Part shown: positions 22,417 to 31,781 of the stretch, piece after piece
Layout of the letters: the number at the start of each line of letters is the position of its first letter
How positions within the stretch are numbered: the first letter of the stretch is position 1
Source: Longimicrobiales bacterium
Lineage (GTDB): Bacteria; Gemmatimonadota; Gemmatimonadetes; Longimicrobiales; Gaopeijiaceae
Length of the DNA stretch: 64,000 nt
Assembly (NCBI GenBank): GCA_951813395.1
Contig: OX638356.1
Coordinates: 1,467,340-1,531,339, forward strand
Direction of reading: 5' to 3'
Notes under the pieces: model-generated
The model's database searches: none
What the model was told of the DNA's origin: nothing
Seen by the model: the letters and a program-made list of their open reading frames with translations, nothing else
Position numbers and translations under genes: made by a program

Positions 22417-24074
22417 AAGTCCCGAAGACCACCATCGTTCCCGCGATGCTTGTCGTCCTTGCGGTGACCAGCGGCGGCTGGCTGCTGCAAAGGGACGTCG
22501 GCATGGACGCGAACGTCTACTTCCAGACCCGGCTCCTGGAAGAGGTGGTCTCTCGTATCGACCGCTACTTCGTGGCCGAAGTCGAGGTGGACGACCTGTA
22601 CCGGGCGGCGCTGCGGGGCGTGGTCGAGCAGCTCGGGGATCGAAACTCGCAGTTCCTGGAAGCGTCGGCCTGGGAGGATGTGCGGATTCGTACCCAGGGG
22701 GAATACGGGGGCGTCGGCCTCGAGGTCGATGACCGCGACGGGCATCTCACCATCGTCGCCCCGATTCCCGGAACGCCGGGAGCCAGAGCGGGACTGCGCC
22801 CTGGTGACCGCATCGTGCAGGTGGACGGGATTTCCGTGGAAGGGTGGCTGATCGACCAGGCCGTCGATCTGCTTCGCGGCGAACCGGGAACCACGGTGAC
22901 GATGGGTGTCCGGCGTCCGGGCATGGACCCCGTCATGTCGTTCGATGTTACCCGCGAGGTCATCCACTTCCCGTCGGTCCCGTTCGCCAGGATGCTGGAC
23001 CGCGGCGTGGGCTATGTGCCGCTTCGCATCTTCAACGGGACCACGACTGCCGAAGTCCGAAGCGCGATCGATTCGCTGGTGGCCGAGGGCATGACGTCGC
23101 TCGTTCTCGACCTTCGCAACAACCGGGGCGGTCTGCTGACGGAGGGAGTGGGGCTGGCGGATCTGTTCCTGGACGAGGGGACGGACATCGTTGAAATCCG
23201 TGGCAGGAACACGGCACCCGAGATCTATCGGGCCCGCGGCGCACAGGAATATCCCGGTCTCCCCATCGTGGTATTGATCGGCCACGGGAGCGCTTCCGCC
23301 GCCGAGATCGTTGCGGGGGCGCTCCAGGATCAGGACCGCGCGCTCCTTGTCGGGGCGACCTCGTTCGGCAAGGGCTCGGTCCAGTCGCTCTTTCAGCTCT
23401 CCGGCGGCAATGTCCTCAAGCTCACGACGGCGCGCTGGTACACGCCATCGGGTCGCTCGATCCAGAAGGAACGCGCCGACCAGCTCGCTCGGGCGGAGAG
23501 TGGTGTAGTGACCCTGCCGGGAGACGCGGCCGAGCGCCCGAACCTCGCCGACAAGCCGGAATTCACGTCGGCAGGGGGTCGGCTGCTGCACGGCGGCGGT
23601 GGAATCGTGCCCGACATGTGGGTCCTGCAGGACACCTTGACGACTGAAGAGTACGCCGCTGTTCGCAAGATCTTCGAGTCGGGGTCGGGTTTCTTTGTCG
23701 CCTTGCAGAACTGGGCGGTCCACCACCTCCAGGCTCATCCGGGGCTGAAACCGGGATTCCGGATCACCGATGCCGATCTGGCGAGCTTCCACGCCGCGCT
23801 TCTCGAGCGTGGAGAAGAGGTGAGCTTCGATGATCTTGTCCGCGCCCGCCGCTATGTGGATTTCCACCTTGGAGCCGAGGTCGCGCTGCAGGCATGGGAA
23901 GATCGGGGACGTTTCGATCGGACGGCTGCGGACGACCTGCAGTTGCGCCGGGCGATCGAGCTGCTCCATGCGGCGAATGACCGGATTGAGCTGTTCGAGC
24001 TGGCTGGAAACCCGCTCGATTCCGGCCGCGCCGGGGGCGCTGGATCGGCCGGGGGGGATGCTCCGCTCCGCTGA
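22413..24074 (+). CDS. S41-family C-terminal processing peptidase with PDZ domain
   Basis: Periplasmic or secreted serine protease of the CtpA/Prc family, 553 residues. ATG at 22413 overlaps the tmk stop behind AAAGGAGGTG, so I reject the longer upstream frame. An N-terminal hydrophobic segment (IVPAMLVVLAVTSGGWLL) acts as signal or anchor. The PDZ domain runs around residues 85-165 (GGVGLEVDD; LRPGDRIVQVDG). The catalytic Ser is in GHGSASAAEI (about 292) and Lys in SFGKGSVQ (about 317). A C-terminal extension of roughly 150 residues follows the core. Confidence 0.92.
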   Translation: MKVPKTTIVPAMLVVLAVTSGGWLLQRDVGMDANVYFQTRLLEEVVSRIDRYFVAEVEVDDLYRAALRGVVEQLGDRNSQFLEASAWEDVRIRTQGEYGGVGLEVDDRDGHLTIVAPIPGTPGARAGLRPGDRIVQVDGISVEGWLIDQAVDLLRGEPGTTVTMGVRRPGMDPVMSFDVTREVIHFPSVPFARMLDRGVGYVPLRIFNGTTTAEVRSAIDSLVAEGMTSLVLDLRNNRGGLLTEGVGLADLFLDEGTDIVEIRGRNTAPEIYRARGAQEYPGLPIVVLIGHGSASAAEIVAGALQDQDRALLVGATSFGKGSVQSLFQLSGGNVLKLTTARWYTPSGRSIQKERADQLARAESGVVTLPGDAAERPNLADKPEFTSAGGRLLHGGGGIVPDMWVLQDTLTTEEYAAVRKIFESGSGFFVALQNWAVHHLQAHPGLKPGFRITDADLASFHAALLERGEEVSFDDLVRARRYVDFHLGAEVALQAWEDRGRFDRTAADDLQLRRAIELLHAANDRIELFELAGNPLDSGRAGGAGSAGGDAPLR

Positions 24075-24126
24075 TCCGGAGCATCCGGGTACGATTGGCT
24101 CATCCAGCTATGGAGGTGGCCCGTTC

Positions 24127-25140
24127 ATGAAGCCAGCTTCTGCGGGCACGACCGTATCCCTTGAGGTTCTGGTTGCCCGCGGACCTGTTGTGGAATCCAG
24201 GCACCGGGTGCACGGGGTCGTCGTGAACCATTCGGGAACGACGCTGAGCTGGGGTGACCCGAACCTGCGCGTCTGGCTGCGCTCGGCGGCGAAGCCCTTT
24301 CAGGCCGTGCCCCTGATCGAAGACGGGGCTGCGGACCAATTCGGTCTGTCGGAGGAGGAAATCGCCGTTTGCTGTGGCTCACACAACTCGGAGGAGGCGC
24401 ACATCGCGGCCGTCCGGTCCATTCTCGACAAGGCGGGTGTCCCGGAACGACTGATCGGTTGCGGGCCCCATCCCCCACTTCTGGCAGCGCGCCGCGAGGC
24501 AATGGCGGAGGACGGGACGCGACCCACGCCCGTCATGAGCAACTGCTCCGGCAAGCACGCCGGCATGCTCGCCTTGGCGGCCTTTCACGGCTGGCCGCTG
24601 AACTCGTACATGCGGCCCGGTCATCCCGTGCAGCGGCGCATGCGCCGGGAGGTGGCGCGTTGGACGGGTGTGGATTCGGCCGGCATGCCGAGCGAGGCCG
24701 ACGGCTGTGGCGTGCCGACGTTCTCGACAACCCTGCGGGACCTCGCGGAGGGCTCGGCTCGCCTTTCCGCGGCGTGCGCCTCGCCGGGGCCGGCCCAGCG
24801 GGTCCTGGGTGCAATGACGCGCGTGCCGTTCATGGTGGCGGGCAGCGAGCGCCTGTGTACGCGCCTCATGGAGGTGGAGCGCGGTGCGGTCTTCGCCAAG
24901 GTGGGAGCCGAAGCGATCTACATGGCGGGACACCTGGAGAGCGGCACGGGTGTGGCGCTGAAGGTGGAAGACGGTGCCTGGCGGGCGGCGCCCCCGGCAC
25001 TGTTGGCGATGCTGGATCGCGCAGGCGTTCTTGCTCCCGGCACGATCGACGCCCTGGCCGATTTCGCGGAGCCCGTCATCAGGAACACTCTGGGCGACGT
25101 GGTCGGCCGCATGAGGATCAGGGAGGTCCCGTGTTCATAG
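24127..25140 (+). CDS. L-asparaginase II-family protein (Rhizobium etli type)
   Basis: 337 residues, matching the asparaginase II family unrelated to the E. coli-type enzymes; members hydrolyse L-asparagine to aspartate and ammonia. Diagnostic segments are RSAAKPFQAVPL, CCGSHNSEEAH and SNCSGKHAGML, which carry the Ser-Lys and Cys residues of the reported active site, and EADGCGVPTFSTTL. ATG at 24127 fits the domain; the longer open frame upstream overlaps the protease gene. It is coupled to obg by a 10-base overlap. Substrate is by family only. Confidence 0.87.
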   Translation: MKPASAGTTVSLEVLVARGPVVESRHRVHGVVVNHSGTTLSWGDPNLRVWLRSAAKPFQAVPLIEDGAADQFGLSEEEIAVCCGSHNSEEAHIAAVRSILDKAGVPERLIGCGPHPPLLAARREAMAEDGTRPTPVMSNCSGKHAGMLALAAFHGWPLNSYMRPGHPVQRRMRREVARWTGVDSAGMPSEADGCGVPTFSTTLRDLAEGSARLSAACASPGPAQRVLGAMTRVPFMVAGSERLCTRLMEVERGAVFAKVGAEAIYMAGHLESGTGVALKVEDGAWRAAPPALLAMLDRAGVLAPGTIDALADFAEPVIRNTLGDVVGRMRIREVPCS

Positions 25141-26144
25141 ACTCCGTCACGATCGAAGCCGAGGGGGGCCGGGGCGGTTCCGGAGCCGAGGCGTTCCGGC
25201 GCGAAAAAGGTGTGCCGCGCGGGGGCCCGTCCGGTGGCGACGGAGGCAGGGGAGGCGACGTGGCGGTTGTGGCCGATACCGGCCTGACCACGCTGAGCGA
25301 CTATCGCTACAGGCGGCACCATAGAGCACAACGGGGCAGGCACGGGGAGGGATTCAACCGGACGGGCAGAAGTGGCCAGGGTCTGGAATTGCGGGTGCCG
25401 CCCGGTACCATCGTATACGACGCCGAGAGCGGGGAGATGGTGGGAGAGCTGCTGTCGGGCGGCGAGCGACTGGTGATCGCCCGCGGAGGGCGGGGCGGCA
25501 GGGGCAACGCGCGCTTCGCGTCCGCCACCCGGCAGGCGCCCCGTCGCTGGGAACCCGGTGCGGAGGGCGAACGTCGCCTGATCCGTTTCGAACTGAAGCT
25601 TTTGGCCGACGTGGGGCTTGTGGGGGAGCCCAACGCGGGAAAATCGACGCTGCTGGCGCGGATCAGTCAGGCACGGCCGAAGGTCGCCGACTACCCGTTC
25701 ACCACGCTGACCCCGAACCTTGGTGTCGCCGAGTTGTCCGACTTTCGTTCCTTTGTCGTTGCCGACATCCCGGGGATCATCGAGGGCGCGCACGACGGCA
25801 AGGGGCTCGGTCACCGTTTTCTCCGCCACATCGAGCGTACCCGCTGTCTGGCGTTGCTCATTCCCATGGACTGCGAGGATCCCGGGAGGATGCTCGCGGG
25901 CCTGCGCACCGAGCTGGAGAAGTACTCCGCCCGCCTCGCCGAGCTTCCCTACGCGGTCGTCTTCTCCAAGATGGACCTCGTTTCGCCGGGGTCGAAGGAG
26001 CCCGTCGTGGACGCGCCGGACGCGTGGGGCATCTACCACGTGAGCGCGGTGACCGGGCGCGGCGTGAACCGGTTGCTGGATGGTTGCTGGCAGCAGCTGG
26101 AGGCCGTCCGGGGCGCCGAGGAAGCCGGGAGTGGCGAGTGGTAG
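25131..26144 (+). CDS. obgE: Obg-family GTPase
   Basis: Ribosome-associated GTPase for 50S assembly. GTG at 25131, behind GGGAGG at 25121-25126, begins V-F-I-D-S-V and matches the Obg start; the longer open frame is a shadow. The glycine-rich N-terminal domain is clear (GGPSGGDGGRGGDVAVV; RGGRGGRGNARFAS). The G domain starts with GEPNAGKST at about residue 165, followed by DYPFTTLTPNLG and DIPGIIEGAHDGKGLG. At 337 residues it has no C-terminal OCT domain, like many short Obg proteins. Confidence 0.96.
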   Translation: MFIDSVTIEAEGGRGGSGAEAFRREKGVPRGGPSGGDGGRGGDVAVVADTGLTTLSDYRYRRHHRAQRGRHGEGFNRTGRSGQGLELRVPPGTIVYDAESGEMVGELLSGGERLVIARGGRGGRGNARFASATRQAPRRWEPGAEGERRLIRFELKLLADVGLVGEPNAGKSTLLARISQARPKVADYPFTTLTPNLGVAELSDFRSFVVADIPGIIEGAHDGKGLGHRFLRHIERTRCLALLIPMDCEDPGRMLAGLRTELEKYSARLAELPYAVVFSKMDLVSPGSKEPVVDAPDAWGIYHVSAVTGRGVNRLLDGCWQQLEAVRGAEEAGSGEW

Positions 26145-27289
26145 CTCCGGCAGGCTCCATCACCGCGCCCGAGGCAGGGGGCACGCCGCCGCCGCTGATT
26201 CCCGCGGCGGCAAGGGCGGCGGTGACCATGCAGGCGCTGCCGGGATTGGGTCCGGTTCGCTTCCGCCGTCTGGTCGATCACTTCGGGAGTCCGGGCGCCG
26301 CGCTCGAGGCGGACGCCGCCGGGTTTGCCGAGTTGGCCGGGAAGCGCGCGGCGGCGGCACGCCGCGGGGCCGTGCTCGCGGCCCGCACCGACGAGATGAT
26401 TGCGCAATGCAGAGCTGCCGGGATCGGCCTCCTGGTGTACGGGACGCCCGGCTACCCGTCCTCTCTGGAGGTGTTGCGCGGTCCGCCCTCCGTGCTCTTC
26501 TTCGTGGGCAGGCCCGAGTTGTTGCACGGGCGTTGCGTCGGCGTGGTGGGTTCCCGAAGAGCCACCACCTACGGCCGCCGGATCGCCCGCCGCCTGGGCG
26601 CTCACCTGGCGGGCACGGGCCACTGCGTGGTCTCGGGGATGGCAATGGGCATCGACGCCGAAGCGCATCGGGGCGCCCTGCCCGGTCCCACGGCGGCCGT
26701 GCTGGGATCGGGAGTGGACGTCGTCTCGCCACCCCGCAACGCCGCCCTCTATCGGCGCATCCTGGAGAGCGGGGTAATCGTGTCGGAATACGCCCCGGGA
26801 GTGAGGGCCGAACCCCACCACTTTCCGGCGCGCAATCGAATCATCGCCGCGCTGGCCAACGATGTCGTCATCGTGGAGGCTTCCAGGCGAAGCGGGGCGC
26901 TGATCACCGCCGACATCGCGCTCGACCTGGGCCGTGAAGTCCATGCCGTGCCCGGCCCGATCGACCGCCCAACGAGCGCGGGGACGAACCGGCTCATCAG
27001 GGACGGAGCGGGCGTGATCGTGGACACGGGCGCTGCGGAAGCCTTTCCCTGCGAGGAGGCGCTCCCGGCGGAACAGGACTTGCGCACATTGCTCCTGGCG
27101 GTGCCTCCGGCGCCCGCAACCCTCGAGGAGCTGGCAAAGGCCACCAAGGTCCCGGTGGAGGAGGTGGCCACAGCCGTTACCGTGCTGGAGATTCGGGGCT
27201 ACCTCACACCGACCCGGGACGGCCGGGTGATGCGGACGCCGGGGCGTGGCGGCGCTGCTCGGCGCGAGGTGGCGGGGAACGGGCGGTGA
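26138..27289 (+). CDS. dprA: DNA-processing protein DprA/Smf
   Basis: Loads RecA on incoming single-stranded DNA during transformation. GTG at 26138 overlaps the obg stop by seven bases; GTG at 26222 is an alternative. N-terminal helix-hairpin-helix-like region (ALPGLGPVRFRRLVDHFGS). The Rossmann-like core has GVVGSRRATTYGRRIA, VSGMAMGIDAEAH, GSGVDVVSPPRNAAL, PHHFPARNRIIAAL and SGALITADIAL. A winged-helix C-terminus follows (LEELAKATKVPVEEVATAV). 383 residues, normal length. Its stop overlaps the hemW GTG start. Confidence 0.94.
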   Translation: MVAPAGSITAPEAGGTPPPLIPAAARAAVTMQALPGLGPVRFRRLVDHFGSPGAALEADAAGFAELAGKRAAAARRGAVLAARTDEMIAQCRAAGIGLLVYGTPGYPSSLEVLRGPPSVLFFVGRPELLHGRCVGVVGSRRATTYGRRIARRLGAHLAGTGHCVVSGMAMGIDAEAHRGALPGPTAAVLGSGVDVVSPPRNAALYRRILESGVIVSEYAPGVRAEPHHFPARNRIIAALANDVVIVEASRRSGALITADIALDLGREVHAVPGPIDRPTSAGTNRLIRDGAGVIVDTGAAEAFPCEEALPAEQDLRTLLLAVPPAPATLEELAKATKVPVEEVATAVTVLEIRGYLTPTRDGRVMRTPGRGGAARREVAGNGR

Positions 27290-28428
27290 CCGCCGGGATC
27301 ACCAACGTGTACGTCCACGCGCCCTTTTGTGCGCGGCGCTGTTGCTATTGCGACTTCGCAGTTCAGGTCGACCGCAGTCCCGACGGTCGGCGATGGCTCG
27401 ACGTGATCCGAAGGGAGTTCGAGTCCATGCGGGATTCGGGGGAGGCACCGCTGGCCGAGGTGCTCGACACGCTGTACGTCGGTGGAGGTACGCCGTCGCT
27501 TCTTGACGCCCGGCACATCGCCGCGCTGGCCGATCTGATCGGACGCGGGCGGATGCGGAGTCCCGGTTTCGAGTGGACGGTTGAAGCGAATCCCGAGTCC
27601 TTTACCGGCGAGGTGGCCCGACAGTGGAAGGCCGGCGGCGCCAACCGGGTTTCGTTGGGGTTGCAGAGCTTCGATCCACGTGCACTCCGATGGATGGGTC
27701 GGCTCCACTCGCCCGGGCAGGCGAGGTCTGCGGTACAAGAGGCACGCGCCGCGGGCCTCGCGAACGTGTCGGTCGATCTCATCTTCGGGTTGCCGGACGG
27801 CGTATCCCGCTCGTGGAGGGAAGATATCGAAAGGGCGCTCGATCTGGGCGTGCCGCACATCTCGCTCTATGGCCTCACCGTGGAGAAGGGCACCAACCTC
27901 TGCCGTGCGGTGTCGCAGGGCCGTGCGCGCATGCCCGCGGACCGCCGCTACCGGGAGGAGTACCTCTTCGCGGCCGAAGCACTCGCCGACGCCGGGTACG
28001 ATCACTACGAAGTGTCGAACTTCGCCCTCCCCGGGTTCGCGTCCCGGCACAACCGCGCCTGCTGGACGGGAGCGTCCTACCTCGGGCTCGGAAACGGCGC
28101 CCACAGCTATCACGCGGGGCGGCGCTGGTGGAACGAAAGGGATTGGGGCACGTATGCTGAAAGAGTGGAGCGCTCCGGGAACGCTCGCGGTGGTACCGAG
28201 GCGTTGACGCCGGAACAATCGTGTCTCGAGCGCGTTTGGCTGGCCCTGCGCACCGCGGATGGCATCGATGCTGCGGACCTGGGACCCGGCGTGAGTCCCG
28301 TGGTCCACGATTGGATGTCGAGGGGCCTGGCCCGCCAGACCGGGGTGCGAACCCGCCTGACCCCGGCCGGTTGGCTGTTGCTCGACGACCTGACACTGGA
28401 ACTTGAGGCGGTGCTTGACCGTCGATAA
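27286..28428 (+). CDS. hemW: Radical SAM heme chaperone HemW (coproporphyrinogen III oxidase-like)
   Basis: 380 residues. The radical SAM cluster motif is FCARRCCYCDF, with C15, C19 and C22. Also seen are TLYVGGGTPSLL, RVSLGLQSFDP and SVDLIFGLPDG. The C-terminal region has FALPGFASRHNRACW and YLGLGNGAHSY, typical of HemW. HemW is thought to deliver heme to respiratory enzymes and is often misnamed HemN, which has a different N-terminus. The start GTG overlaps the dprA stop (GTGA). Confidence 0.92.
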   Translation: MTAGITNVYVHAPFCARRCCYCDFAVQVDRSPDGRRWLDVIRREFESMRDSGEAPLAEVLDTLYVGGGTPSLLDARHIAALADLIGRGRMRSPGFEWTVEANPESFTGEVARQWKAGGANRVSLGLQSFDPRALRWMGRLHSPGQARSAVQEARAAGLANVSVDLIFGLPDGVSRSWREDIERALDLGVPHISLYGLTVEKGTNLCRAVSQGRARMPADRRYREEYLFAAEALADAGYDHYEVSNFALPGFASRHNRACWTGASYLGLGNGAHSYHAGRRWWNERDWGTYAERVERSGNARGGTEALTPEQSCLERVWLALRTADGIDAADLGPGVSPVVHDWMSRGLARQTGVRTRLTPAGWLLLDDLTLELEAVLDRR

Positions 28429-28431
28429 CAA

Positions 28432-28466
28432 TTGACGGCGTCCCATGCCGGGGGATTATGTAGATT
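28432..28466 (+). promoter_or_regulatory. Possible hrcA promoter
   Basis: TTGACG (28432-28437) is followed at 18-19 bases by TTATGT/TATGTA, and TAGATT sits at 28461-28466, 29 bases before the hrcA ATG. I find no CIRCE inverted repeat (TTAGCACTC-N9-GAGTGCTAA) here, so HrcA self-control by the usual operator is not supported by sequence. Confidence 0.35.
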
Positions 28467-28494
28467 CCCGGAGCAAACGGACTGGAACCGGATC

Positions 28495-29553
28495 ATGGCA
28501 TCGCGACCACACAAGGACGATAGTGCGCTTTCACCGCGTGAGAGCAGTGTGCTGGAAGCCGTCGTGCGCACCTACGTCGAGACCGCCGAGCCCGCGGGCA
28601 GCCGCACCCTTGCGCGGCGATACGATTTCGGCGTGTCTCCCGCCACGATTCGCAACACCATGGCGGACCTGCAGGAGGAGGGCTACCTGACGCATCCGCA
28701 TACGTCGGCCGGACGGGTCCCGACCGAAATGGCATATCGCTTGTTCGTGGACAGGATGGTACGGCCGGAGCCCCTGTCCGAGTCCGAAAAGGCCTCGATC
28801 GAAAGCGAACTGTGGTCGGGCGAGTCGACCCTGGAGCGAGTTCTCCGCAACGCCGTCCGCGCGCTCGGCATTCTGGTCAATGAACTGGGGGTCGGGTCAG
28901 TTCCGCAACTGGACACGGCGCGCATGGAGAAGATCGACCTGATCCGGGTTTCCTCGGTCAAGGTTCTCATGGTCGTCACGGTTCAGAGCGGCATGGTGAG
29001 GACCGTGTACGTCGATCTGCCCGGCGATGTTCCCGCGGACGTTCTCGACGGGTTGCAGCGCGTGCTGAACGAGCGACTGGGTGGCCTCACCTTCGTCGAG
29101 ATCCGCCGGTCCTTCGGAGAACGCCTGCGGGACGCAATGGAGGACCCGGTCGCGCGGGACATCCTCAATATTTTCGTCGAATCGAGCGAGGAGTTTTTTG
29201 CGGCCACTCCGGGTCCGCAGGATCAGATCGTCCTTGGACAGACCTCGGCCATCGCCACTCAGCCGGAGTTCGCCACCAACGAGCGGCTGATGGACCTGAT
29301 CGCCCTGACCGAGCAGAAAGAGCTTCTGGCGAAGGTCCTGGGGACGCGAGTTGTCAGAGGAGGACCTCAGGTAACGATCGGTGGCGAACACGCTCCGGAG
29401 CTCGCCGGATTCACACTGGTGACGTCGGGGTATCAGCTCGGGGGACTGAGGGGTGTGGTGGGGGTCATCGGTCCGACTCGCATGCCATACGAGAAGGTGA
29501 TCGCCATTGTCGACTATACTTCATCTCTTGTAACGCGCATGCTGCAGCCCTAG
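28495..29553 (+). CDS. hrcA: Heat-inducible transcription repressor HrcA
   Basis: Represses chaperone genes through CIRCE operators, with GroE as thermosensor in known systems. ATG at 28495 places the winged-helix domain (LSPRESSVLEAVVRTYVETA; VSPATIRNTMADLQEEGYL; HPHTSAGRVPTEMAYR) at the very N-terminus; the frame is open upstream but carries nothing conserved. The C-terminal domain ends with GPTRMPYEKVIAIVDY. 352 residues. It lies next to dnaJ, but grpE and dnaK are not between them, unlike the classical hrcA-grpE-dnaK-dnaJ order. Confidence 0.95.
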   Translation: MASRPHKDDSALSPRESSVLEAVVRTYVETAEPAGSRTLARRYDFGVSPATIRNTMADLQEEGYLTHPHTSAGRVPTEMAYRLFVDRMVRPEPLSESEKASIESELWSGESTLERVLRNAVRALGILVNELGVGSVPQLDTARMEKIDLIRVSSVKVLMVVTVQSGMVRTVYVDLPGDVPADVLDGLQRVLNERLGGLTFVEIRRSFGERLRDAMEDPVARDILNIFVESSEEFFAATPGPQDQIVLGQTSAIATQPEFATNERLMDLIALTEQKELLAKVLGTRVVRGGPQVTIGGEHAPELAGFTLVTSGYQLGGLRGVVGVIGPTRMPYEKVIAIVDYTSSLVTRMLQP

Positions 29554-29568
29554 ACGACTCGGGAATCG

Positions 29569-30708
29569 ATGTCCGACTACTACACCCTGCTTCGTGTTTC
29601 GCGGAGCGCGAGCCAGGAAGAGATAAAGAAGGCGTACCGCAAGGTCGCACTGAAGTATCATCCTGACCGGAACGCTGGCTCCAAGGAAGCCGAGGAGCGC
29701 TTCAAGGATGTCACCGAGGCCTACGAGGTCCTCCGCGATCCGGAGCGGAGGGCCAGGTACGACCGGTACGGGAAGGAAGGCCTGCGGGGTCAGCGTGGCT
29801 TCGGCGGTGGCCTGGATTTCTCGGATGCACTCGAAGTCTTCATGCGGGACTTCGGAGGATTCGGGGGCTTCGAGAGCCTCTTCGGCGGGCGGCGTGCCGG
29901 GAATCGTCCCGTGCGGGGCAAGTCGTTGCGTCTCAAGTTGCCGCTCACCCTCAAGGACGTGCGCAGCGGTGTCAGGAAGCGGGTGCGTGTCGCTGTTCTC
30001 GACCACTGCCTTTCGTGCAGGGGCAACGGCGCCAGGGACGGCGCGATGCCGGTTCGTTGTTCGGTGTGCGAGGGGACGGGAGAGGAGCGGCGTGTCGAAC
30101 GCTCGGTCTTCGGGCAGTTCGTGAGCGTTGCGCCCTGCCGCAAGTGTCGTGGCGAGGGCGCGGTCATCACAGACCGGTGCCCGGACTGCCATGGCGAAGG
30201 CCGCACCAGGGTCAATCGCGAGATCGAGGTGAAGGTGCCGCCGGGAGTTTCCTCGGAGAACTACATCACGTTGCGGGAAGAGGGCAACGTCGGGCCGCGA
30301 AACGGTCCGCGGGGGGACATCGTGGTGCTCATGGACGTGACCGAGGACCAGCGCTTCACCCGCGACGGGAACGATCTGATTGCGGAGGTGCCGATCAACT
30401 TCAGCCTTGCGGCGCTCGGAGGCCGCGTCACCGTCCAGACCGTGGACGACGAGGCACGCGTCGAGGTTCCCGCAGGAGTCCAGAGCGGCCACATCGTCCG
30501 TGTACGGGGAGAGGGTCTGCCCGACCTCGACGGGCGGAGCTACGGCGATCTCCTGGTTCGTCTTGTCGTGTGGGTACCGCAACGCCTCAATTCGGAGCAG
30601 GAGCGCATCATCCGCAAGCTTCGCTCGTCGGAAAACCCCCCGCCGGAAAGGGTCGATCCGGCGGAGAACCGGGGATTCTGGTCCAGGGTCAGGGAAGCGC
30701 TGGGCTAG
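29569..30708 (+). CDS. dnaJ: Chaperone protein DnaJ
   Basis: Co-chaperone stimulating DnaK ATPase. The J domain has [20 protein letters not shown] and HPD at residues 31-33. A Gly/Phe-rich linker follows ([12 protein letters not shown]). Four zinc repeats run from about residue 147: [32 protein letters not shown]. Then come the client-binding domains. 379 residues, type I DnaJ. The TAG stop shares the palindrome CTAG with the stop of the convergent minus-strand gene. Confidence 0.96.
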   Translation: MSDYYTLLRVSRSASQEEIKKAYRKVALKYHPDRNAGSKEAEERFKDVTEAYEVLRDPERRARYDRYGKEGLRGQRGFGGGLDFSDALEVFMRDFGGFGGFESLFGGRRAGNRPVRGKSLRLKLPLTLKDVRSGVRKRVRVAVLDHCLSCRGNGARDGAMPVRCSVCEGTGEERRVERSVFGQFVSVAPCRKCRGEGAVITDRCPDCHGEGRTRVNREIEVKVPPGVSSENYITLREEGNVGPRNGPRGDIVVLMDVTEDQRFTRDGNDLIAEVPINFSLAALGGRVTVQTVDDEARVEVPAGVQSGHIVRVRGEGLPDLDGRSYGDLLVRLVVWVPQRLNSEQERIIRKLRSSENPPPERVDPAENRGFWSRVREALG

Positions 30709-31238
30709 TGTCGTATATTCGACGGACTGCCAGGGCCTTCGATCGCACACAGCTTCCTCGCGTTCTCCGCCATGATGACCCAGCGGCAAACGTCAACACG
30801 GGACCCGGGGTCGATCCCCTGTGCGAGTGCGGCCAGTGCGGCCCATAGTGACTGGGCCAGACGGGAGTAGTCTGGAGCGTCCCTGGAGTCCATCAGCATC
30901 ACCCAGCCCTCCAGCACGCGAGGCATGCCTTCGGCATCGCAGGGGTCCAAAAGCACTTCGAGAAGCAATAGCCTTCCGTCCGACCGGGCCGACAACCGTC
31001 GAAGCACGTCCCGGCTGAGTTCGATCGGTGGCCGCTGCCTTCGGAGCTCCTGTTTCAGCCGGCTGACGGGCAGGACACCGGGTCCGGTTCGCCGCAGGAT
31101 TTCGATCACGCGTTCCGTCGTTCGAAACATCTGTCGTGTGCCTCGCTTTCGGACGGCGTTGCATCCCGGGCCTTTCCTGCGGACGAAGCGGAGCTTTGCC
31201 AGGCGCCCGTACAGTACCCGTTGTTCCGGGAGCATCAT
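30705..31238 (-). CDS. Hypothetical protein
   Basis: I do not recognise this protein. The minus-strand frame (177 codons from the ATG at 31238) is flanked by genes in the other orientation and fills an otherwise empty 640 bases, so it is probably real. The first 35 residues are very basic; an internal ATG (start at 31130) would begin [16 protein letters not shown] and leave 141 residues. The region after it looks like a small helix-turn-helix or winged-helix fold ([24 protein letters not shown]), then hydrophobic [12 protein letters not shown] and [11 protein letters not shown]. It converges on dnaJ with a 3-base overlap. Confidence 0.55.
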   Translation of the reverse strand: MMLPEQRVLYGRLAKLRFVRRKGPGCNAVRKRGTRQMFRTTERVIEILRRTGPGVLPVSRLKQELRRQRPPIELSRDVLRRLSARSDGRLLLLEVLLDPCDAEGMPRVLEGWVMLMDSRDAPDYSRLAQSLWAALAALAQGIDPGSRVDVCRWVIMAENARKLCAIEGPGSPSNIRH

Positions 31239-31349
31239 ATAGCTGAATGGGACTAATGTACGGCGGGCTGTTCGGGAGCCTGGGATCTTTCGTCATATTG
31301 ATGGGACGAATCAGCCGGGATGTGACCAATCGGAGGGAGCGCCTCAACC

Positions 31350-31781
31350 ATGCTTATCGAGACCTTGCGGGCGGACCTTGCCACCGCCCGCCGTTCCAGG
31401 GACAGGGTTCGCACGCTCGTGCTTTCCACCACCCTGGCCGATGTACGAAACCGCGAGATCGAGTTGGGCACTGCTCTGGACGACGAGGGGGTTCAGGGGG
31501 TCATAGCCAGGGCAATCAAGCAGCGCCGTGACGCCGCGACTCAGATGACCGCAGGTGGAAGACCGGAACTCGCCGAGAACGAGCTGACGCAGGCGGGCGT
31601 TCTCCAGGACTACCTCCCCCCGGAGTTGACTCCCGCGGAGGTGCGCGACCTGGTCAGGGAGATCGTTGCCGAGAGCGGTCCCCACATGGGGGCGGTCATG
31701 TCGCGGCTGATGCCGCGCATTCGCGGCCGCTTCGATGGAAAGGCAGCCTCGGCGATCGTGCGCGAGGAGTTGAGCGGGTGA
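31350..31781 (+). CDS. GatB/YqeY domain protein
   Basis: 143 residues matching the YqeY family, related to the tRNA-binding tail of GatB; its cellular role is not settled. The N-terminus (LIETLRADLATARRSRDRVR) and the C-terminal GPHMGAVMSRLMPRIRGRFD and ASAIVREEL are typical. GGAGGGAG (31332-31339) lies about ten bases before the ATG. The 111-base gap upstream is shared with the divergent minus-strand gene. The stop overlaps the start of mutS2. Confidence 0.9.
   Translation: MLIETLRADLATARRSRDRVRTLVLSTTLADVRNREIELGTALDDEGVQGVIARAIKQRRDAATQMTAGGRPELAENELTQAGVLQDYLPPELTPAEVRDLVREIVAESGPHMGAVMSRLMPRIRGRFDGKAASAIVREELSG

Noticed and set aside
24369-25130. N-terminal extension of the obg frame into the asparaginase gene
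   Set aside because: Low-complexity translation; the Obg N-terminus and a Shine-Dalgarno place the start at 25131.
28429-28494. CIRCE operator upstream of hrcA
   Set aside because: No TTAGCACTC / GAGTGCTAA pair is present in the gap.
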